The position numbers and the translations under genes were made by a program. From assembly GCF_003217215.1 (NCBI RefSeq), contig NZ_QJTD01000002.1, forward strand, positions 1 to 64,000: a DNA stretch of 64,000 nt, given 5' to 3'. Of this stretch, positions 48,168 through 55,512 are shown in pieces. The DNA is from Winogradskyella epiphytica. GTDB lineage: Bacteria > Bacteroidota > Bacteroidia > Flavobacteriales > Flavobacteriaceae. The notes beneath the pieces are model-generated. The model ran no database searches. It was not told the DNA's origin and worked only from the letters and a program-made list of their open reading frames with translations. Each line of letters starts with the position of its first letter. The first letter of the stretch is position 1.

Positions 48168-48496
48168 AATCTAAAAGTACGAAAAGTTAAGCTATTGTTT
48201 TTCTAAAATTATTAATGAATTGTTCTGAATTTCTACAACCTTAGCCATAAATTGTTTTAAATATGGATAATATTATGGCGCATAAATAGGCAGGTCAAAT
48301 TTAACGTTAAAATATAGAATAAGCTCATTTTCTTTAAATTCTGTAAAAAAACAATAGACTTCTAAATTAGTTCGAATTCGGGAATTTTACAATCGATGGT
48401 ATTTTCACTACTTTGATCATCTCTAAGTTTATTTAATGGTGAAAATTAATAAAGTCGTAAATCACGCTACTGCAAATAGTTTAAAATCCATTGATA
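48168..48496. other. Non-coding interval between K+ channel and exonuclease genes
   Basis: About 330 AT-rich bases. I found no convincing gene, tRNA, terminator or TAnnTTTG element; both neighbours are on the minus strand. Confidence 0.5.
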
Positions 48497-49861
48497 TTAG
48501 GTTAAGTTGATTACTTTCAGTCGTTTATTACGTCTCATATAACTTTGAATAATATGTTGCGTGTCTCTATCATTAGTCATAGGTGTTATAACAGATGATA
48601 AGATGGCTCTATTTGTAATCTGATGATTTAGGTCAAAAAAACCGAAGCCTTTAAAGATGCCATTCTCTATTAAAAATACGCATTTCTCTTCGATATCTCT
48701 TCCTTTGTCTATTAGAAGCATATCCTTATTGTCGTAGCTATATTTATCAATTAGAGATTGAACTCTTTTATTATATGCTTCAACATCTTCCTCTTGTATA
48801 CAAGCACCATGACATTCTTTTACTTCATATTTAAAGCAACTTGACTTGGTTGAGTACAGACCCGTTAATTTTTGACATAAATTATAATCCTCAACCACTT
48901 TGAACAAAAAGTTGTTTCCACTTAATCTTGTGCTAAACGTAATTATAGGTATAGCGTTTCCATCTGCTTTATCTATTTTTAGATTGATATAACCATTTTC
49001 GTCTTTATAACTATATAAAGCATGAGTAAAGATTGTTCTGCGAAGAGCTCTATTAAATATAGGTTTATTCTTTTTGATCTCTGCACTCTCTTTTAATAAA
49101 GCTGCTAGTTCGCTACCGGTTTTTTCGTATGTAACTGTACTAACCAACCTCTGAATTTTTTTAGATTTAGAATTTGTCCCTGTAAAATGTTGAATTATGC
49201 GTTTTCTTATATTATTACTCTTACCAATATATATAATGTCGCCATCTGCATTATGAATATAATATACACCTGTTTCTGAGGGTAATTCATCAATAATATC
49301 TTTTAAGTTAGGAGCAATGGTCGATTTTTTTTCAACCTGTATATTGTCTTTGATGATAGTTTTATCTAAATCTTTGCTCAATAACATTTTGAACAACTTC
49401 ACAGTGGCCATAGCATCACCATTTGCTCTATGTCTATCGCTCATAGGGATTCCTAAGGCACGTGCCAACTTACCTAAACTATAGGATTCCATATCCGGAA
49501 TAAGTTGTTTAGATAGCTCTACGGTACAAAGGGTTTTTCGTTTATAAGGAAAGCCCAAACGTTTAAATTCCGTTTTAAGGATTCTATAATCGAAAGAGGA
49601 ATTGTGTGCGACTAGAATACAGTCTTCGGTGATTTCAACAATGCGTTTGGCGACCTCGTAAAATTTAGGAGCGTTCTTTAACATTTTTGAATTAATCCCC
49701 GTAAGATTAACAACGAATGGTTGAATTTCCCGTTCAGGATTTACTAATGAAATGAATTGATCTGTTACTTTGTGACCATCAAAGCGGTAGATTGCAATCT
49801 CGGTGATGCCTTCTTCATTATATTTACCACCTGTGGTTTCTATGTCTAATATTGCGTAAAT
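48497..49861 (-). CDS. DnaQ-like exonuclease fused to GIY-YIG nuclease domain, apparent ATT start
   Basis: 454 residues if started at ATT 49861. The frame is open up to a stop at about 49895, with no ATG, GTG or TTG before residue 60. Yet the conserved exonuclease motif I (YAILDIETTGG, Asp6/Glu8) is encoded in this upstream part. Motif II (HNSSFDYRIL, about 86-95) and motif III (HRANGDAMAT, about 144-153) complete a 3'-5' DEDDh exonuclease. A GIY-YIG domain follows (GVYYI at 198-202, YIG at 211-213), then a UvrC/Cho-like region with paired cysteines. Probably DNA repair. Starting at the internal ATG 49684 would delete motif I. 43 nt after the YggS gene. Confidence 0.85.
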   Translation of the reverse strand: MYAILDIETTGGKYNEEGITEIAIYRFDGHKVTDQFISLVNPEREIQPFVVNLTGINSKMLKNAPKFYEVAKRIVEITEDCILVAHNSSFDYRILKTEFKRLGFPYKRKTLCTVELSKQLIPDMESYSLGKLARALGIPMSDRHRANGDAMATVKLFKMLLSKDLDKTIIKDNIQVEKKSTIAPNLKDIIDELPSETGVYYIHNADGDIIYIGKSNNIRKRIIQHFTGTNSKSKKIQRLVSTVTYEKTGSELAALLKESAEIKKNKPIFNRALRRTIFTHALYSYKDENGYINLKIDKADGNAIPIITFSTRLSGNNFLFKVVEDYNLCQKLTGLYSTKSSCFKYEVKECHGACIQEEDVEAYNKRVQSLIDKYSYDNKDMLLIDKGRDIEEKCVFLIENGIFKGFGFFDLNHQITNRAILSSVITPMTNDRDTQHIIQSYMRRNKRLKVINLT

Positions 49862-49904
49862 AATATTCGTTGTTAAGTTTATACTTGTAAAATGGGGCTT
49901 TTAA

Positions 49905-50567
49905 CTAATTGTTGTAGTTGCGAGCACCAAAGATACTACTTCCAATGCGAACCATTGTACTGCCACAACTAATTGCTAACTCATAATCGCCACTCATTCC
50001 CATACTTATGATGTTGAGATCGGTATTTAAGGATTTTAGGTTTTCAAAGGTGGACTTTAAAAATTTGAATTCGTTTTCTACCTGTTTCATATCCTCAGTG
50101 AACGTAGCCATGCCCATAAGACCAACGATTTTTACATGGTTTAATTCCGAAAATGAATCTGATTGTAATAGAGTAGAAGCATCTTCAGCAGACATTCCGA
50201 ATTTACTATCTTCTTTGGCAATTTTAATTTGAAGTAAACAATTAATAATTCTATCGTGTTTCTTAGCTTGTTTGTTAATCTCTTTTAGAAGTTTGAAGCT
50301 GTCTACACCATGAATTAAGCTTACAAATTCAGCCATATATTTTACCTTATTACGCTGAACATGTCCAATCATATGCCATTCAATATCTTTTGGCATTTCT
50401 TCATATTTATCAACCATTTCTTGGATTTTATTTTCTCCAAAAATGCGCTGACCAGCATTATAAGCTTCCATTATCTCATTTATAGGTTTAGTTTTTGACA
50501 CAGCAACTAAGGTGACTTGCTCTGGCAACTGAGATTTAATATGATTAAGATTTTCTTTTATACCCAT
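49905..50567 (-). CDS. YggS/PLPBP family pyridoxal-phosphate-binding protein
   Basis: 220 residues, a single PLP-binding TIM barrel. The PLP lysine is Lys25 in LVAVSKTKP; other landmarks are FGENKIQEMVDKYEEMP, WHMIGHVQRNKVK, GLMGMATFTED and SMGMSGDYELAISCGSTMVR, the phosphate-binding end. No enzymatic reaction is known; it maintains PLP homeostasis. Upstream of the exonuclease gene on the same strand. Confidence 0.96.
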   Translation of the reverse strand: MGIKENLNHIKSQLPEQVTLVAVSKTKPINEIMEAYNAGQRIFGENKIQEMVDKYEEMPKDIEWHMIGHVQRNKVKYMAEFVSLIHGVDSFKLLKEINKQAKKHDRIINCLLQIKIAKEDSKFGMSAEDASTLLQSDSFSELNHVKIVGLMGMATFTEDMKQVENEFKFLKSTFENLKSLNTDLNIISMGMSGDYELAISCGSTMVRIGSSIFGARNYNN

Positions 50568-50632
50568 GATTAAAGTTTTAATTAAGTTGGTGAATTAATT
50601 TTATAAAGCATTATGCTTACTTATTCATCAGC

Positions 50633-51871
50633 TTAGTATTCATAAATAGTAATACCGCTTCTCAACTTTGGAAGTATGTAAGTGCTCTTTGGTGGCATGG
50701 TTAATCCTTCATCTGCAATTTGCTTCATCTGCTCAACATTAGAAGAGCATAGACCAAAACCAACGGCATACTCACCACTGTCCACCACACTTTTTATAGT
50801 TACATTATTATGTTGACTATTCACATAAGATATACGACTATCATGACGTAAATCTTTGATGTTTAATAAAGGCTCTAGAACCGTTTTATACAATATATGT
50901 GCATCTAGTTTGTCTAAAGCCGTGTTGAACTCAAAAGCGGTCTTTCGTAAATATAATGAATAAAACTCACCATCTAAATACATGCTGAATTGCTGTGGTT
51001 CTGCAGGATTAAAAGGATATTCACCACAATTTTCGATACGATAAAACTCATCTAATTTAATTAAGAAATCTTCTTTAGATAAACCGTTTAAGTCTCTTAT
51101 CAACCTATTGAAACCATGAATTACTAATTCAGATTCGGGTATTAAGTAAGACATGAAGAAGTTATACGATTCGCTTCCATTATGATTAGGATTCTTTGAC
51201 TTTTCATCCTTATAAAGTAAATAAGATGAAGCAGATCTGTGATGACCATCAGCTATATAAACCGTCTTCATTTTTTCAAATTCTTGCTGAATCTTAGCGA
51301 TTGCCTTTTCATTATCTAATTTCCATAGATAATGGGTGTCTCTAAAAGTTGTGGTAAACTCGTATTCAGCAAAATTCTTTTGTGTTTCCTTAATAACTTT
51401 AGCAATAGTATCATTATCAGGATAGGTTAGAAGAACAGGTTCTGCATTAAAACCTACAGTTTGAACATAGGTTTTAAAATTGTCTTCACGTTGGGCGATG
51501 GTATCTTCGTGCTTTTTAATAATATCCTTTTCATAATCTTCGGCACTCATCGCTGCTATAATTCCAGTGAATTCTTGCTTGCGTCTATTCACAATTTTAT
51601 AGACGTAAAAGGAAGGCTTTTCATCTTGAATAAAGACACCAGCCTCTTTAAATTCCAAATACCTGTTTTTAACCAACTTATAGCGTTCTTCACCTGTAAC
51701 TTCTTGAGCGTATTTGTAACCCGGATTTACAATATGAAGAAAACTATAGGGATTATAATCCATTCTGGACTCGCGCTCCTCAACCGTATAACTTTGATAA
51801 GCACGTGCAGCAACTAAGCCTACTGTTGCTCTAGTTGGTCTTACCGCTTTGAATGGGGTTATTTTTATCAT
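50633..51871 (-). CDS. DUF1015 family protein
   Basis: 412 residues, soluble. Characteristic DUF1015 blocks: ITPFKAVRPTRATVGLVAAR, NPYSFLHIVNPGYKYA, FYVYKIVNRRKQEFTGIIAA, VYIADGHHRSASSYLLYKDE and the C-terminal MPPKSTYILPKLRSG. The GHHR motif suggests a catalytic or metal site. The family is a predicted SpoOJ/ParA-associated or kinase-like protein of unknown activity, often next to serine or amino-acid metabolism genes. Downstream of the hydroxyacyl-CoA dehydrogenase gene. Confidence 0.92.
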   Translation of the reverse strand: MIKITPFKAVRPTRATVGLVAARAYQSYTVEERESRMDYNPYSFLHIVNPGYKYAQEVTGEERYKLVKNRYLEFKEAGVFIQDEKPSFYVYKIVNRRKQEFTGIIAAMSAEDYEKDIIKKHEDTIAQREDNFKTYVQTVGFNAEPVLLTYPDNDTIAKVIKETQKNFAEYEFTTTFRDTHYLWKLDNEKAIAKIQQEFEKMKTVYIADGHHRSASSYLLYKDEKSKNPNHNGSESYNFFMSYLIPESELVIHGFNRLIRDLNGLSKEDFLIKLDEFYRIENCGEYPFNPAEPQQFSMYLDGEFYSLYLRKTAFEFNTALDKLDAHILYKTVLEPLLNIKDLRHDSRISYVNSQHNNVTIKSVVDSGEYAVGFGLCSSNVEQMKQIADEGLTMPPKSTYILPKLRSGITIYEY

Positions 51872-51912
51872 TAAATAGAATTCAGTGTTTTGGATTCAGT
51901 TAGAAGATGAAG

Positions 51913-51986
51913 TAAGCAGTGCTCTATTTCATATTTAAACGACAGGAACACTTTCCTATCTTATTAATTGAAATGAGCACTGCTTA
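51913..51986 (-). terminator. Long inverted repeat downstream of the hydroxyacyl-CoA dehydrogenase gene
   Basis: Left arm 51913-51931 and right arm 51969-51986 match over 18 bp with a single one-base bulge. The loop holds a smaller hairpin AGGAA/TTCCT (51944-51957). It starts 8 nt past the dehydrogenase stop. Neither side has a real T run, so it may be a processing or stability element rather than a classical terminator. Confidence 0.55.
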
Positions 51987-51993
51987 TTATTTA

Positions 51994-52881
51994 TTAAGAA
52001 AACTGTTTAGATACTTTTTCAGCTTTACGGCTTTCTGAATAATCGTAGAAACCTTCACCAGATTTCACACCTAATTTCCCAGCCATTACCATATTTACTA
52101 GTAGTGGACATGGCGCATATTTCGGATTTTTGAATCCGTCGTACATCACATTTAAAATAGATAAACAAACATCTAAACCAATAAAGTCGGCTAATTGTAA
52201 AGGTCCCATTGGGTGAGCCATTCCTAATTTCATTACCGTGTCAATTTCTTCTACACCAGCCACACCGTTATAAAGTGTTTCTATAGATTCGTTAATCATT
52301 GGCATTAGAATTCTGTTTGCCACGAATCCAGGATAGTCATTTACTTCAGTTGGAACTTTTCCTAAAGTTTTAGATAAATCCATAATTGTCGTAGTAACCT
52401 CATCACTCGTACTGTAACCTCTAATAATCTCTACCAATTTCATAATAGGTACAGGATTCATAAAGTGCATACCAATCACTTTTTCAGGTCTTGACGTTAC
52501 TGCTGCGATTTGAGTTATTGAGATTGATGATGTGTTTGTTGCTAAAATCGTATTCTCTGCACAAACCTCATCAAGTTGTTTGAAAATCTTTAATTTTAAA
52601 TCCACATTTTCAGTTGCAGCTTCAACAACTAAATCGGCATTCTTAACACCTTCTACAGTGTCTGTAAACGTTGTAATATTATTAAGCGTATTAGATTTGT
52701 CCTCTTCACTTATTTTTTCTTTAGCAACCATACGATCCAAATTCTTAGAAATGGTATTTAGTCCTCGTGTTAGAGAATCTTCACTAATATCAATAAGTTG
52801 AACTTTAAATCCTGATTGTGCAAACGTATGGGCAATTCCGTTTCCCATGGTTCCTGCACCTATAACTGCTATGTTTTTCAT
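51994..52881 (-). CDS. 3-Hydroxyacyl-CoA (3-hydroxybutyryl-CoA) dehydrogenase
   Basis: 295 residues, the size of the single-domain Hbd/HADH family. Rossmann motif IAVIGAGTMGNGIAH (about 4-18); catalytic His in GMHFMNPVPIMKLVEII; NRILMPMINES and GMAHPMGPLQLADFIGLDVC typical of the C-terminal helical domain. Oxidises 3-hydroxyacyl-CoA with NAD(P) in beta-oxidation or butyrate-type metabolism; direction and chain length not decidable. Same strand as DUF1015 and the Gfo/Idh gene. Confidence 0.94.
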   Translation of the reverse strand: MKNIAVIGAGTMGNGIAHTFAQSGFKVQLIDISEDSLTRGLNTISKNLDRMVAKEKISEEDKSNTLNNITTFTDTVEGVKNADLVVEAATENVDLKLKIFKQLDEVCAENTILATNTSSISITQIAAVTSRPEKVIGMHFMNPVPIMKLVEIIRGYSTSDEVTTTIMDLSKTLGKVPTEVNDYPGFVANRILMPMINESIETLYNGVAGVEEIDTVMKLGMAHPMGPLQLADFIGLDVCLSILNVMYDGFKNPKYAPCPLLVNMVMAGKLGVKSGEGFYDYSESRKAEKVSKQFS

Positions 52882-52965
52882 TAAAAAAATGTTTTTATTC
52901 CCATGATTAGGGAACGTGTTTTTAAATTAGTTTGAAATTATATGTGATTCTCACCAAAGTGAAAA

Positions 52966-53925
52966 TTAAAATTGATTAATAATCATATTCGCTACGCGTA
53001 ATGCTTCAGTACCATCGTGTAAAGTCACAACGGGTTTAGTGTTGTTGTTTATCGCATAAGCAAAAGTTTCTAATTCGTCTAAAATCGCATTGTTGTTTGA
53101 GATTTCAGGGTTGTCAAAATAGATTTGCTTTTTAACGCCTTCAGCATTTTGAAGAATCATATCGAAATCACCTGGATTTTCAGGCGCATCTTTCATTTTT
53201 ACAACTTCGCATTTCTTCTCTAGAAAATCTACAGATATGTAGGCGTCCTTTTGGAAGAATCGTGATTTACGCATATTCTTTAAAGATATTCTACTCGCTG
53301 TTAAGTTGGCAACACAACCATTTTTAAACTCGATTCTTGCATTGGCAATATCAGGCGTATCACTAACTACAGAAACACCACTTGCTGAAACATGCTTCAC
53401 AGGAGATTGTACAACTGAAAGAATGATATCAATATCATGGATCATTAAATCTAAAACCACAGGAACATCTGTCCCACGAGGATTAAATTCAGCCAAGCGA
53501 TGGGTTTCTATAAACATCGGGTTTTTAATCTGATCCTTAACGCCAATAAAGGCAGGATTAAAGCGCTCCACGTGACCAACTTGACCTTTTACGCCATTCT
53601 CTGCTACTAAAGTTCTTAAGGTTTCGGCTTCTTCAACCGTATTTGTAATAGGCTTTTCTATAAAAATATGTTTTCCTTTTTTGATGGCTTTTTTAGCACA
53701 ATCATAATGAGAAAGCGTAGGAGTGACGATATCGACAACATCAACAGCATCGATTAAATCGTCTATAGAATCGTAGTATGTATAACCGAACTCTTCAACG
53801 ACGCGTTTCGCGTTTTCTGGATCGGCATCGTAAAAACCAATAAGATCGTATTTGTTAGATTGATTAAGTAATCTAAGATGAATTTTACCAAGGTGACCAG
53901 CACCTAGAACACCAACTTTCAGCAT
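52966..53925 (-). CDS. Gfo/Idh/MocA family oxidoreductase
   Basis: 319 residues from the ATG at 53925, which places the Rossmann motif VGVLGAGHLGKIH at the N-terminus; an upstream extension to 53979 would overlap the promoter element. Next come the catalytic-lysine motif FIEKPITNTVEEAETL and GHVERFNPAF. The C-terminal alpha/beta domain follows. NAD(P)-dependent dehydrogenase acting on a sugar or derivative; the GxVERFNPA block is typical of a Bacteroidota subgroup, substrate unknown. Confidence 0.92.
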   Translation of the reverse strand: MLKVGVLGAGHLGKIHLRLLNQSNKYDLIGFYDADPENAKRVVEEFGYTYYDSIDDLIDAVDVVDIVTPTLSHYDCAKKAIKKGKHIFIEKPITNTVEEAETLRTLVAENGVKGQVGHVERFNPAFIGVKDQIKNPMFIETHRLAEFNPRGTDVPVVLDLMIHDIDIILSVVQSPVKHVSASGVSVVSDTPDIANARIEFKNGCVANLTASRISLKNMRKSRFFQKDAYISVDFLEKKCEVVKMKDAPENPGDFDMILQNAEGVKKQIYFDNPEISNNNAILDELETFAYAINNNTKPVVTLHDGTEALRVANMIINQF

Positions 53926-53941
53926 ATATTTATGTTTTTCA

Positions 53942-53949
53942 CAAAAATA
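53942..53949 (-). promoter_or_regulatory. Candidate -7 promoter element (TATTTTTG) of the Gfo/Idh gene
   Basis: Exact TAnnTTTG on the minus strand, 16 nt upstream of the ATG at 53925. No TTG at -33 spacing. Confidence 0.5.
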
Positions 53950-54259
53950 ATGGATTTCAATTAGATTATTCCGAAACAAAGACTAAATCTTGGCGTATAG
54001 AGAATGAACAGGCAAAGAAAAAACGGGATTATTTTGACGAGTTGCTATGTCTTTGAATAAAGTATGAAATTTCGTAATGTTTACTTAAAAATTCTAATTG
54101 TTGATAATGAGTGGGTTGAGATATATTAGAATGAAATTATGTCTTAAGTTATTGGCATTGTGAGCGTTCTTTTTGGTGGAAAAATCAGGCATTTTGGACT
54201 TGAAGATTGATTTTTTTTGAAGTACTTTTACCGAAACTTATCCAAAACTAAACTCCGCT
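53950..54259. other. Divergent intergenic region between Gfo/Idh gene and pcm
   Basis: About 310 AT-rich bases. Apart from the adjoining -7 element of the Gfo/Idh gene I see no promoter motif for pcm, hairpin, RNA gene or repeat. Confidence 0.5.
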
Positions 54260-54901
54260 TTGAAAGATACATTTAAGCATCAAGGGATGCGCCAGCAACT
54301 TGTTGAAACATTGATTAATAAAGGCATCAAAGATAAGGCTGTCTTAAAAGCTATTGGTAAAATTCCGAGACATTTATTTATGGATTCTGGTTTTATAGAC
54401 CATGCTTATCAAGATAAAGCATTTCCTATAGCTGCAGATCAAACTATTTCGCAACCTTACACGGTGGCCTTTCAATCTGAGTTATTAGAGGTAAAACCAG
54501 GTGACAATGTATTAGAAATAGGAACAGGTAGTGGTTATCAAACTGCTGTGCTTATCGAGCTAGGAGCAAAAGTGTTTAGTATTGAGCGTCAACAAGAGCT
54601 CTTCAAGAAAACTTCAAAATTTTTACCAAAAATAGGATATAGAGCTAAAAAACTCATTTTTGGAGATGGTTATAAAGGTTTACCTGAGGAAGCGCCATAT
54701 CAGAGCATCATAGTTACTGCTGGAGCACCTTATGTACCAAACCCACTATTAAGTCAATTAGCAATTGGAGGTAGATTAGTGATACCTGTTGGCGATGAAG
54801 TTCAGGTTATGACATTATTCATAAGAAAAGGACCCAAGGAATTTGAGAAACATGAATTTGGTGATTTCAGGTTCGTCCCAATGTTAGAAGATAAAAACTA
54901 A
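54260..54901 (+). CDS. pcm: Protein-L-isoaspartate O-methyltransferase
   Basis: 213 residues from TTG 54260 (MKDTFKHQGMRQQLVETLI); the ATG nine codons later is possible but would trim conserved N-terminal sequence. Repairs isoaspartyl residues in damaged proteins using SAM. Motifs: PRHLFMDSGFIDHAYQDKAF, TISQPYTVAFQSELL, SAM-binding VLEIGTGSGYQTAVL, and IIVTAGAPYVPNPLLSQL. Typical length. Confidence 0.95.
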   Translation: MKDTFKHQGMRQQLVETLINKGIKDKAVLKAIGKIPRHLFMDSGFIDHAYQDKAFPIAADQTISQPYTVAFQSELLEVKPGDNVLEIGTGSGYQTAVLIELGAKVFSIERQQELFKKTSKFLPKIGYRAKKLIFGDGYKGLPEEAPYQSIIVTAGAPYVPNPLLSQLAIGGRLVIPVGDEVQVMTLFIRKGPKEFEKHEFGDFRFVPMLEDKN

Positions 54902-54984
54902 TCTATTGTTCTCAATTTTGAGCATAGTTGTAAGACTAAAAGTATATTCGTTCGTAGTTGGTTGAATTTGAACCGTAAAGTGAT

Positions 54985-55503
54985 TTATTCTTGTGGAAGA
55001 TACGATTCAGGAATAGGAGTCTGCTCGGATTCTTGTTTCCAGTAAATATTTACAATCCACCAACGGTTACCATCATTAAATAATTGAATGCTATTAATGC
55101 CTCGCATTAATGGTTTTTCGTCATCTTTACTATTATAGGCTTCATAAGTGCTGAAAACATGAGCTATATTACCAAAAGTTTGTGTTTCTCGATGAATTTC
55201 AATCTCGTGAAAACCGTTTTCTACCAACCATTTCCCTGAAGTCTTGATGTAATCGTCTGGTGTTAGATATTTAGTAGAAATTTTTCCTTTCGGGGTTTTG
55301 CCTGTTGCTATAAGTTTCGCGTCTTTTTGAAATAAATGCTTAAACAATTCCCAATTACGTGCTTCACCTTTGTCTCCTGATATTACAGAATATAAGGAAG
55401 CAATCGTGCTATCTATAGTAATTACGTTCTTTGTGTAATCTTTTGGCTCTTGCGCGCTTAATCCTATAGTGAATAGGAATATTATACCTATGATGTTTTT
55501 CAT
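54985..55503 (-). CDS. Exported NTF2-like (SnoaL) protein
   Basis: 172 residues with signal peptide (MKNIIGIIFLFTIGLSAQ). The mature domain shows an NTF2/SnoaL-like cone: IDSTIASLYSVISGDKGEAR, WELFKHLFQKDAKLIA, HVFSTYEAYNSKDDEKPL and RWWIVNIYWKQESEQ. Members bind small ligands or act as scaffolds; no function can be assigned. Located 9 nt downstream of the DUF5686 gene, so likely cotranscribed. Confidence 0.85.
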   Translation of the reverse strand: MKNIIGIIFLFTIGLSAQEPKDYTKNVITIDSTIASLYSVISGDKGEARNWELFKHLFQKDAKLIATGKTPKGKISTKYLTPDDYIKTSGKWLVENGFHEIEIHRETQTFGNIAHVFSTYEAYNSKDDEKPLMRGINSIQLFNDGNRWWIVNIYWKQESEQTPIPESYLPQE

Positions 55504-55512
55504 ATTACAAAA

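Noticed and set aside
48360..48400. TTCGAATTC stretch resembling a tRNA T-loop
   Set aside because: No matching acceptor, anticodon or D arms around it.
52898..52914. TTCCC/GGGAA hairpin upstream of the hydroxyacyl-CoA dehydrogenase start
   Set aside because: Short stem; the T run on the minus strand is displaced and interrupted, and it would sit in the leader without other support.
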